Source: Grifola frondosa
Lineage: Eukaryota; Basidiomycota; Agaricomycetes; Polyporales; Grifolaceae
DNA length: 64,000 bases
NCBI GenBank assembly: GCA_001683735.1
Contig: LUGG01000004.1
Span: 1,116,001 to 1,180,000 of the forward strand
Reading direction: 5' to 3'
This document shows, piece by piece, positions 22,976-32,929 of this stretch. Positions within the stretch are counted from its first letter, which is position 1. Each line of letters begins with the position of its first letter. The notes beneath the pieces were generated by a model. That model was given only the letters and a program-made list of their open reading frames with translations. It was not told where the DNA came from and did not search any database. The position numbers and the translations under genes were made by a program.

Positions 22976-25209
22976 TCAGTATCAAGGACCTTACAGCCTC
23001 TGAGCGAGGGCGGATATCGGCGGGGAACGCTTTCGGGAAGCTACGAAATGGTCAGATTATAACAGTGCGCCATAATCGTAATCTCACTCACCTGGACAAA
23101 CCAGATGTATACTCCCCTTTGGGTGTGATCTCCTTTCCATCAGGCCCGACGACCTTGCGGATATCCATAGTGGCAGACAGGGACGCGATGGCCATCCAGA
23201 CGCTACCCATCGCGAGGAATCGCCCAGGGCAAACTCTGGCGCATAATAAGCAACGAAGTGTTGGCAATGCGCGACTGAGTATGGCTTACCGGCGCCCAAA
23301 GCCGAAGGATGCATGCGGGAAAGGCTCGCCGTTGCCTTCGGGTGCAGAGAGGAAACGCTCGGGCTTGAACAGATGAGGATCGTGATAGGTCTTCTCGTCC
23401 ATAGCCATGCTCCTAATAATAGGAGCCATGATTAGCTCCAGATCCCAGTACACAAGCGGGAGTATTTACCAAGCATTGGCGAATATCATGGTGCCCTTGG
23501 GAATAAACATGCCGTTGTAGGTGTCGTCTTGCATGGTGCTGTGGGGCACACCTAGCGCGAAGTCTCAGATTATAATTGCGAGAACCTTGGAAGATTTTAG
23601 TTACATACCCAGAGGCACGACAGGACGCCATCTGTTCAACAGATGTTAACAAGCGCGATGGAATAAGCCGACAACGGTGGTAATACCTTAAGGTCTCTTG
23701 GAAAATAGCCTCGATATAAGGAAGGTTCTCGCGATCGTCAAAATCTGGAAGACGCTTGTTACCAATAACATCGTCTATTTCTTTGTGCGCTCTCTTGAGA
23801 ACCTCGGGATGTAAAAGCATAGCCAGAATGAAGGTGTTGACGGTCGAATATGTCTGAGAATTTTATCAGGGAATGAACACAATTACGACAAAGGTATCGG
23901 ACTGACAGTCTCGGCACCACCTATAAATATTGGATTAGACCGCATATACTCATGACAAGTAATGAATCTATGCATACCGGCATAAATCGCCCCCGTGGCG
24001 GCCTTCAGGTCTTCCAAGTTGTGTTCCCCTTTGTAATCCTTCCGAGAGAACTCCTCAAGGTATGTTGCCAGGAATGAAGGCTGGGCGGTTCCATCGGACT
24101 ATTGAAGTCATAAATATGGGCAATGGTATCAACTAATTATCTACTTACCATCTGCTTCGTCACCTGCTCGTATGGGAAGTCATGGAATTTTTCTGATCGC
24201 CCAGTTCCATTCTGTCAAGCAAGGAACAAGTCTCAGTCACGACAAGCATATGAGCGAGGACCGGAGCTGACTGTGGGCAACACGATTGAACCAAGCACCA
24301 GGGAACCAATCCGGGAGATACTGCACTGTAACAAGGAGTCAATGGATATTTGCGCGGCCAATGAAAATAAAGCTCACGGATGGGGAAGAAATCCACGGGT
24401 GCCGTGCCCGGATCCCCAGCATCGACATGCGCAAGCGACACGTTCTCCGTCAGCTTGATGTATTCATCATCGTCAGACTCGATCTGGTGGCCGTAGGCAA
24501 TCTTCATGATGATGGCCGCTCCAAATCTAGGGTCATGACTGTTTTAAGTACTGTGCCGACCAGTCATTACGTCCACGACAGCTTACCGACGCACGAGCCA
24601 ATCAAAGTCTTTCGGGCGGTCGAGGAGGTTCTTAAGCATCCGCCGCGCCTCGTCGGCGTGAATGGGCCGGAAGCGCACGACCTCCTGCTTGCTCAAGTAC
24701 TGCTGTAATATTCTGCGCTGCTTGAAAAACTGGGCGCCGTATCGGAGGAAGGTAACGCTAGCCCCCCAGCCCAACCTATGTGCATGCCGTCAGGTCCAGT
24801 CGGCCACAAAATCATTCACAGCTATACTTACATCATGAAGAGAGGGAATACTGGTCTGTCGCTGTAATTGGCGCTTCTCTTGTCCATTAAGTCATTCGCC
24901 GCTTGGAGGCTGTTCACGATGACCATCTGTTTACCGAACACATTCAAGTAGAATATATCCCCTAGATTCGTGTCAGAAAATCGGCACGTCACAAATGTTA
25001 TAGGAGCACTCACCGTATGTCTTTGACCATTGAAAGAACGTCTCGGCCTGGTAAGAGCGGGGGAAGATGCGGTAGTGTCCTAGGATCGGGTCCGACGGCG
25101 GACTGGGCGGCAAGTGCGCATTCCGACGTCTCTTGCGCACCTGCCAGATGGCCAAGAAGACGAGAAGGGCGAGATTGAAAGCGATAGCAATCTGTCCCGA
25201 CGACGCCAT
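22976..25209 (-). CDS. Cytochrome P450 monooxygenase
   Basis: Membrane-bound haem monooxygenase of the fungal microsomal type. The start [11 protein letters not shown] leads into an N-terminal anchor and the proline hinge [12 protein letters not shown]. Landmarks in order: an I-helix motif AGGAET followed by T (split by an intron near 23930), the ExxR in FQETLRWRP, a FKPERF motif, and the haem loop FGFGRRVCPG with the Cys ligand. Thirteen small introns (about 45-65 nt) all keep frame, giving a protein of about 510 residues. The stop is at 22976-22978 (ending SLILSY). No indels were seen. It resembles the large basidiomycete P450 families, but substrate and family number cannot be told from sequence by eye. 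No biosynthetic core enzyme lies beside it. Confidence 0.9.
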
Positions 25210-26783
25210 GGAAGCTCTGTAGGTTGTTCCTCCGAAGTGGAACAGTATGGAAGCCTTTCGCGCGAGGCCTCATTTTATACGCTCACCGTTCCGGCGATCG
25301 ACAGGACTGCCGTTCGGCGAAAAATCATTCGTAGCGCAGACATAGCACAAGGAACAGTGGGCGAACCGTCTTCGACTTAGCTCGGAGGTCTGGTCCGTCT
25401 GTGTGTTCGGAACCAGGGGGTAGCGCGCGTCGAAACGGTCGCGGGATCAAAACAGGTGAGCCACGCACATAATTAGCGAGGCTTGTTCTGGAAATCGAAA
25501 CATCATACTCGTGTTGGGATGCCCGAATCTCGGACACTGGGTCGAATTCACCGAGTTGAGCTTAGGATAAAGCAGTGCGAATGGAGCGCTAAGCTGGCAC
25601 GCTGCCGCTCAGAAGCCCAACGAAACAAAACGATACTGAATCTGTGAGGTACTGTGACTAAAATATAGCGTTAACCTAAACCAGTCCGACTGGTATCATG
25701 GAGTCCATGATGAACGTGTCGACGATGAACGTTAACATGTGTGTCGCAATCCGAGACATGTGCGGTGCGCGGACAATTGGATGTGTCCGATCGGATTGGT
25801 TTCTTATTTCGTTGTGTGATTATTATTATACTGGAAACTGGATTGACTTATCGTCAATTACAGCTCCTTACCTCTCGCACCCAGCCGCACCGCTATCCTT
25901 TACCGGTTTTTGCCGTGCCCCATCGCGTCATCTCAATATGGCCACACTCCAATGACATGAGGACCTATATGAGGACCCTAGCTGCCATGCCAGACTTGCC
26001 CGATTGTGGGTCCACATCAGTGGCGCAAAGGCGGCAAACACACAACGTGACCAAACGTACGTACCCCTGGACCTATAGCACGCACGTAAATTGATCGCAA
26101 ACGACTCGCTGACCAGCGCAGCATGACAAAACGCACTGGTATCTGGACACGAGCCGTCTTGAGTCATAAGTTCTCGACAACCCCATAAGATCAGGAAGCG
26201 TAATGGCTCCCAAGCGAGGCGACGCACCATGCGAGTTTGAGGAGAACGTGGGTGTCGTCGCTGGGGGATCTGCCGAGTGTAACGGGGTGTGTCGTAGTGG
26301 TTTGCCAGCGCAGTCCATTCGTGAAGCGGTTGCCCTGTTTCAATTTCGTGAATTCCGTGGAACTCCATGAGCTGGTAATCACCGAAGCCCTGGTCAAGCG
26401 GAGCGAAGCCTCGAACACTCAAGCAAGGGCCCTCCGAGGATGTTGTCGTTAAAGAGCCGCTGGCAAGACAACCTGACACAATTGAACGACACGCAAAATA
26501 TACAGCGAGACTAAGCCAGTCTCTAATCCCCTTGATTCTTCGCTGAGGAAGAGCTGTAATAAGTACACGAGCAACCGGATGGTCAGATGGTATAGTAACA
26601 TGTCTAGCAGAACTCAGCAGTCCGAAATATGTCAACAAAGAAACGAAACGAAGAGACTGCGATGTGCTTGCGACGCCAAGCATAGCAACGGGGAGTACTG
26701 CCAGGTCGCTCCCCGTAAAAAAATATCGATGGCCGGAACGATGATGCGTCAGAGTAGACTTCGTCAAAGGAAGCGATCATGGA
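25210..26783. other. Long gene-poor region beside the P450
   Basis: About 1.57 kb. It holds the P450 promoter and downstream sequence of the tetraspanin gene. A 279-codon minus-strand frame (25928-26767) lacks an ATG start and family resemblance; an alternative minus frame at 26191-26418 is also open. I see no repeats or RNA genes. Confidence 0.4.
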
Positions 26784-27759
26784 TTAGACGAAGCCTCGTC
26801 CACCGCGCTTCGCGTCGATCTTCTTGAAACGCTCTTCTTCCTGTCTCTGCAAAAATTTATAAGGTTCGGGAAGAGTCCCGGTCTGCAAAAGGAGATGTAC
26901 GTACTGTTTTGATGACACATAGAGATGCCAAGAATAGACATATCACGACTGCCATGAAGCCGAATATCTGAGCAATGGCCCACGCTTAGGATCACTATGG
27001 ACAATATCAATCACGATGATGATGCACGTACAGTTCTAGAATGGCGGCGGCAACCTAGTCAGCAACCAATCATTATAACACAACACAGGAACAACATACG
27101 TGAAGATCTGGTTGAGCGTCGCATCTGTAAAGGCGGTGATGGGTGTCACACAGCGGAAGGCGGACGTGTCGTTGGGATTCACGAGAGAGTCGACGAATGT
27201 CTGATTCGCGCAGAAGTTGCCGCCAATTTCCACAGTATCGTTATTAAGGAAATATCCGCAACATTGGAGCTGCGGCGGTTAGGTGAATACGAAAAACATC
27301 GATTGATATCAAAGCGACATACTTTATCTTGGAGCTTAATAATAGTTTCTGGGGTTTGCGCTTTGAAAACTTGGAAGTAATGGTTGCGCTCCTGCAGAGT
27401 GAAGAACCAGATGAAGAGACCGACGATGAGCACGCCTATGGCGTCGAGGATGAGGACCCAGTTCAGGATCACGAAACCAAATGTAACGTGGTTTCGTTGC
27501 ACCACGGCACCAATGGATAAGACGAATGTGATGAGGAAAGCAATTCCCAACCCCAATCCAGCTGGACGGTATGGTAAGCAGCATATACCGAAAACGGAAT
27601 AAGAACAAACGCACCAGTCAAATCTGCATTGCTCAATGTGAAGTTGAGCATGAGATTTGGTGCCCGCCACACCTCGGAAATGGCGATCAGCATGACTCCG
27701 GCGACGACTAGACAAAAGTCAAAGAAAGCCCAAGCACCCATCAAACGCTTCGACGGCAT
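26784..27759 (-). CDS. Tetraspanin (fungal type)
   Basis: Four-pass membrane organiser. Exon 1 begins MPSKRLMGAWAFFDF with the first membrane helix. Further helices are LGLGIAFLITFVLSIGAVV and LNWVLILDAIGVLIVGLFIW. The large extracellular loop starts LQDKLQCCGYF, holding the tetraspanin CCG motif, with further Cys in NFCANQ and FRCVTP. The last helix is FGFMAVVICLFLASLCVIK, and the protein ends in a charged tail (KKIDAKRGGRGFV, stop at 26784). Five introns. Joining the large loop to the last helix in frame needs a 4-nt exon (27032-27035) between two 64-nt introns, giving FTTIFGF. In fungi tetraspanins act in polarised growth and host or fruiting-body interactions. Confidence 0.87.
27032..27035 (-). 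other. Predicted 4-nt microexon of the tetraspanin gene
   Basis: On the minus strand the sequence reads ...ATTCTAG|AACT|GTACGT.... The preceding exon ends TTCAC at 27100 and the next begins ATATTCGG at 26967. Including AACT restores phase (TTC ACA ACT ATA TTC). Skipping it shifts the frame. Both flanking introns (27036-27099 and 26968-27031) are 64 nt with good donors and acceptors. Confidence 0.65.
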
Positions 27760-28528
27760 CTTGTTCTGCTAGATGGTTACGATGTAGTGACTGTTTCCTA
27801 TGAGAACAAGCTCAAGATACACGAGAGCAGGGGATGGTGTGAAGTGCATCAGACCTGAATGCTACGACCGAGCGAGCAGTTCGACGAGTCAACTCGAGTT
27901 GCTTTGAAATGTGGCCTAATTGAAACTCTTCCAGAGAGAGTGGACGCGACAGAGGCGGCTGTAGCACCAAAAAGATTGAAGGACGACGGTCAACGCCTAA
28001 AAGGACGAAAAATATCAGACGAAGAACGAAGGGGAGGATTAAAGGGTGGAAGAAGCAAAGGTCGCTTACCAAAATACTATACTTAGGGACGGCAACACAG
28101 CAGGTGGCAGTGATGCGACAGGACGGACACAACACTCCCAGCTATCGACCTGCGCATAAATGATGGATACTCTCAGTTCGTGGTCGCCATGGCCACAGTA
28201 AACTTCTCCAGTCTGGCCTCGACCTCCTCCACGCCGTCCAGAGCATGAGCAACGAGCGGCAACATTGTGTTTTTATACTTTCGTTTGTTCAACGACACAA
28301 TTGTAGCTGGACAATGGACAGCCCATGTCGATACCTGTCGACGCCGACCACGAGTTGCCCGGACTGCTGTCATGGCGCCGCTCCGTCGCCGTTTCTCATT
28401 GGCATAGACACGGCCGGCTCCGGTCGGCAACGGCCGACACTGCAGACTGCGGCCGACTCGGCATCTCATTCGGCAATTCCCGAGATGATTTCTCTCCCAC
28501 ATTCGGTCGCGATCAGCGCGCGCGTCTT
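27760..28528. other. Divergent promoter region, tetraspanin / MET8
   Basis: About 770 bases between divergent starts. The MET8 frame is open upstream to an ATG at 28325, but that extension looks unlike the family, so I place the start at 28529. Confidence 0.45.
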
Positions 28529-29386
28529 ATGGCTCCGAATATCTCATCACTCTCTGGAGGCTCGCTCCTCCTCGCATGGCAGCTCAAAGACAAAACCGTT
28601 CTCATCATTGGCGGCGGCGAGGTTGCATCAGGTCGCATCGAATCTGTCCTGGTCGCAGATGCACTTGTCACGATCATCTCCCCCCTCACTGGACTTCATC
28701 CTCTAACGAGACGTTTCGTTGATGCCGACCGCATCACCTATCATGATCGTGTATTTTCCGGCCCAGACGACCTCGTCGGTGTTGACATGGTCCTGACAGC
28801 GATAGACGATGTGGAAAAGTCGCGCGAAATCTGTGCATTGTGCAGGGAGCGCAAAATTCCCATCAATGTTGCGGACATTCCCAAGTCGTGCGACTTTTAC
28901 TTTGGATCCCAGATTCGCAGCGGCCCCTTGCAGATCATGATTTCGACCAATGGCCAGAGTCCCAAGTTGGCCAACATAATCAGGAAGCGGATCGAGCAAG
29001 GTTTGCCGGAGCATGCTGGCGAGGCCATCGAGAAGGTCGGGGCGCTGAGGAGCAAATTGAGGGAGCGGGCTCCGGGGGTGGGTGGAGAGATCGGGAAGAG
29101 GCGCATGAGGTGGATGGTGGATGTCTGCTCGTCCTGGGATATGGACGAGCTGGCGTTGCTGGACGAGGATATGATGGCGATACTTCTGGACAAGGGATGG
29201 GAGAAGAACCGCGTTCCGAAGCTCGAGGAAGTCGGAGGACAGCCCTCGAAGCGTGCCCCGAAGACAGCACCCGCTCAAATACCCGCTGTGGTCTTGCCCT
29301 CGGCCCTTGGGTTCTCGTCGGCGTTGCATGTACGGCACTGCTCCTCATCACCCGCCGCCGCTGAGCTGCCAGCAAGCGAAGTTTGA
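28529..29386 (+). CDS. MET8: Siroheme synthase MET8 (precorrin-2 dehydrogenase / ferrochelatase)
   Basis: Makes sirohaem for sulfite reductase: NAD-dependent oxidation of precorrin-2, then iron insertion. Intron-free. It starts MAPNISSLSGGSLLLAWQLK and enters the Rossmann motif VLIIGGGEVASGR, then DMVLTAIDD, INVADIPKSCDFYFGS and the conserved MISTNGQSPKLANIIRKRI. The helical C-terminal domain includes RRMRWMVDVCSSWDMDELAL. An in-frame upstream ATG at 28325 would add 68 unlike residues. The frame as written ends at 29386. One extra C in the CCC at 29297-29299 would instead give LGPWVLVGVACTALLLITRR and stop at 29362-29364, a single membrane-spanning tail. I favour that reading. Confidence 0.9.
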   Translation: MAPNISSLSGGSLLLAWQLKDKTVLIIGGGEVASGRIESVLVADALVTIISPLTGLHPLTRRFVDADRITYHDRVFSGPDDLVGVDMVLTAIDDVEKSREICALCRERKIPINVADIPKSCDFYFGSQIRSGPLQIMISTNGQSPKLANIIRKRIEQGLPEHAGEAIEKVGALRSKLRERAPGVGGEIGKRRMRWMVDVCSSWDMDELALLDEDMMAILLDKGWEKNRVPKLEEVGGQPSKRAPKTAPAQIPAVVLPSALGFSSALHVRHCSSSPAAAELPASEV

Positions 29387-29773
29387 CAAAAAGATATGGA
29401 TAGTCACGACATCTTACGACAGGCAGAACGAGGTCGTCTGGACGGAGAAGTAATACCTTTGGAAACCAATCAATGTATCATACCCCACAATCCCCCACTT
29501 CCTATGCATTCTAGATACCAGTAATGCACTGATGTTCATCTCGCACGAGCCGGAGACTGAGTGAGCGGAGGCGAGGGCAAGACTCACGATGAGATGTCAT
29601 GGATCATGGAAAGCGTCCCGATGATGACTCAGACGACGCCGGCGTGACAAGGCGCAACTTAGACGCGGGATATAAAAGCCTCTGTCACCCGCACCGCCAA
29701 CTTCCCCACATTAGTCTCTCGTCTCTCTCATATCCTTGTACTTGTCTCTTCACCGCATCGTAAACTAGAAATC
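29387..29773. other. MBF1 promoter region
   Basis: About 390 bases upstream of MBF1, including a good TATA box and a CT-rich leader (29700-29765) just before the start codon. Confidence 0.5.
29671..29678 (+). promoter_or_regulatory. TATA box of MBF1
   Basis: TATAAAAG about 100 bases before the MBF1 ATG, followed by a pyrimidine-rich leader. Distance and match suit a core promoter of a strongly expressed gene. Confidence 0.6.
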
Positions 29774-30519
29774 ATGAGCAACACAGACTGGGACAGCAAG
29801 CTCGTCATTGGCTATAAGGCCAAGGCTCCCAAAGTTACCAGAAACACTTCTGATTTGAATGGTAAGCGCCGCGGAACCTGCTTGCGTGGCCATATGCTGA
29901 CAGACGGACCTGGGAATCTCCAGCTGTATGTCCTTTGGTTTTGGGTTGTCCAAAGGAGTAATCACAGACTGACAAAAATCGATAGGCCCGGCGAGTAGGT
30001 GCCGTGGTAGCAACAGACAAGAAGGTCACTGCGGGCGGGAATAAAGCTCACCAAGGTATGTTATACTTTCCTCACATGTGGAATTCTCCATGGACGTCTT
30101 TTTTTTTCAGGCACAGACCACCAGAAGATAGCAAAGCTTGACCGCGAGAACGAGGTTGCACCACCTCCAAAGATTGCTCCCTCCGTCGGGAAGGTGCGTT
30201 TGATCCTATGGGCGTCCCCGTGTCCTTATCTCACCACGATGTTGTCGGCAGGCGATGCAAACAGCCCGGATGGAGAAGCAGCTGTCACAAAAGGACGTTG
30301 CGCAGAAGATCAATGAGAAGCCCTCCATTCTGCAGGACTACGAGGCTGGCAAGGCTATCCCTAACCCGCAAATCCTTGCTAAGCTTGAGCGAGTCCTCGG
30401 AGTGAAGCTGCGCGGTACGTCGCCTTGTTTCCTCACGTAAATCTAGCGTCGTGCTGACGAGATGATTACGTGTAGGTTCGGACATTGGAAAGAAGCTGGA
30501 GGGGCCAAAGAAGTCGTAG
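29774..30519 (+). CDS. MBF1: Multiprotein bridging factor 1 (transcription coactivator)
   Basis: Bridges TATA-binding protein and bZIP activators, and in yeast also protects frame on stalled ribosomes. The start [20 protein letters not shown] is typical. Exon 2 encodes [20 protein letters not shown]. Exon 4 contains the helix-turn-helix ([20 protein letters not shown], then [20 protein letters not shown]). The end is [13 protein letters not shown] at 30517-30519. Four introns. The first junction is one base out of phase; removing one G of the GG at 29861-29862 fixes it. Length of about 150 residues matches the family. Confidence 0.93.
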
Positions 30520-30804
30520 GTTGACCCCTCCACGCTTACCGCCATCTACGACGGACTCTTTTCCTCCTGTATCTGGGCATAATGTTCTCGCCAGTGTTTA
30601 AATAGAGCTATCGTTGCACATTCTCGTTTTTCGCCCCATCGCAATACCACATGTTTCCATCATACTTATGTTCCGCACGTGAATGCCAGCCTCCGCGGTT
30701 GTTCGGCACCTAAAGACGTTCTGGCATGAAAGCGATAGAAGAGCAAGATAACATCGGCACACTAAAATACACAACGGTCCGCACGAGTCTACAAGATACA
30801 TAAG

Positions 30805-32674
30805 TCATGTCGCCTGATCCGCGTCTCCGGAACCCTACATGTATGTAAAGAATGGTCAGAATGAACAACGCCACTCCGCACTAATAACGATACGTACATA
30901 TGTGATATAGTCAGCGCTCTCGCAAGCCTTGTACTCTTTGAGCAGTTCTTCGGCGGTCGCACTGCGTCCGGAGATAAGTTAGCAAACAAGAGCAACTGCG
31001 GAAGGAGTGGAGCATATTACCGAGCGTCATCGAATTCTTCCAGCCCATTTTCGAACATCTTTTCCTTCTTGTACTGTTCCACAAACGCATTTCGCTTCCG
31101 AAGCCGATCGAACTGATCCAGCATCCGCTTGAATAGCTGCGCAGGCAAGACATCAGCTAACGGTCCGGACGCCCACGAGAAGCTCAAGAACTAGCGTACC
31201 GAAGCGACACTGGTGTGGTTTGCAAGCATGAGGCCGCTTACACGGTGATTTGTGGCGACATAGGGGGACCTGCGCGTGAGTGCCACCTGAATGGAGGCAG
31301 GGCCCCAAGGAATGAAATTTGCGAGCTGGCGCTCTCGGATTCGTAGCAGCGATTGGTGTACCTGTGCAGACGGTCAAACAAGCTACGGGATGTGATGAGT
31401 ATGGAGTGCCTTACATCAGTCGGGTCCACATCTCCTTGGATGATGTTTAGAATGGAAATATAGCACGCTGTCTTGCTCGGTATCGTAGAGACCATGCGGT
31501 TCTTGGGCTGTAGCAGGCGGCGCATGACGTCTAGCACGGTCGTCCGCCGGATGGGTTTAGCCTGATGCAAGATGCAAGATTGATAAAGTATGCGACTAGG
31601 GTGCCAAGTGAATATACCTTGTCAATTTGATCGCTTGTGAAGGGCGTATACGATGTCATCAAGAAGTGGCATCTCGGGGTCGGAATGAGCGAGGCAATGA
31701 TTCCCACAAGATCATTATTCATGTATCCGGGGTACCGTAGTGTCTGCGTGCTCGCGGCCATGACTGTGGACACCTGTTCAAGAGTATCAGCACAAAACAT
31801 GAAATCTGGCGGTCACTGCTTACGAGCTGGTTCGTCTGGTCGAAACTTGGCGTCTGTACATGCAATCTATCGGCGGAGATGCGTGCGAGGGCACCGTTAT
31901 CGAGAACAACCACGGAGTCCGCATGGTTCGTTAATCGTTTCAGCGTGAGCATTGCATTGTATGGCTGAACCACGACGTCTCCCTCCTGCGCATTTGGGAA
32001 TACTGAATACGTCTGAATGAGTTTCTTGGGGAATTTATCGTTTAGTCGCTCGAGCAGAAATGAGCCTAGCCCAGACCCTGTTCCTCCAGCGATGGAGTGC
32101 ATCAACATGAACCCCTGCGTCCCTTTGAGCCAAGGACAGCGGGATGCCAGCCAATGTGTCACGCACCTCTAGGGAGTCGCTTCCTTCTGCTTCCCGGTCA
32201 ATCATCTCCATCACTTCCTCGTATATCTTCTCGCCAGCGGCGTATCCTTGCGCCCAATTATTTCCAGCACCACCTCCATCTTGCGATACAAAGATATTTT
32301 CTGGATTATAGAGATTCGCAAAAGGTGACGTCAATATGCTGTTGATAACCTACAGCCAAATGATTAAAATATTCGCGTTCAGCACGTCTAGAGGGCGTAC
32401 CCTAGGCTCGAGATCGACGAGGATGGCTCGGGGTATATAGTGCTCGTCGTCCGCCTGATAGAAGAAGACATCTTTGCGATCGCCACCCTCGGTAGCCCAC
32501 TCTTCTAGAATCCCTTCCTTGTTAATTCCATGCTCAGCGCAAAGCCGCTGCCAATATACGGAACCCACTTCAAAGACCACAGTCAGATTCAGAGTGGTGC
32601 GTCCGACTTATTGTTAGAATCGCACTTTGGTTGCCGCATTGCCCCAGCTGAACTGTCACAATTTCTCTAGGCAT
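30805..32674 (-). CDS. Gamma-tubulin
   Basis: Nucleates microtubules at the spindle pole body. The start [16 protein letters not shown] is canonical. The tubulin GTP motif appears as [16 protein letters not shown]. Other landmarks are [36 protein letters not shown] and [19 protein letters not shown]. The end is [20 protein letters not shown]...[13 protein letters not shown] at 30805. About nine introns of 45-65 nt all keep frame, and no indels were seen. The sequence is clearly gamma rather than alpha or beta tubulin. It diverges from the FG nucleoporin gene over a 255-base shared promoter. Confidence 0.95.
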
Positions 32675-32929
32675 GTCAGAGCCGTGCAGGTGAAACAACA
32701 GCCTCAGGCGACGGAGGAAAGATTAACGTCGAGGACAAGACGCGACGCGACGAACGCGTTACGCGTTATCCGCGTGATTATAGTCACGTAGTTACCATCA
32801 CACGTCACGACTTACGCCTCCGCCAAGGCTTTGACTCAATCAAGGCTTGCCTTACGCCTCATCCCTACAGGCTGCAGGTGGGCTTTATATTTCCGCAACA
32901 CCTGTCGATCCTCCTTCATCGCGACTTCC

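Noticed and set aside
28325..28528. Upstream in-frame ATG extending MET8 by 68 residues
   Set aside because: The extension has no resemblance to the family, while the ATG at 28529 gives the expected N-terminus just before the Rossmann fold.
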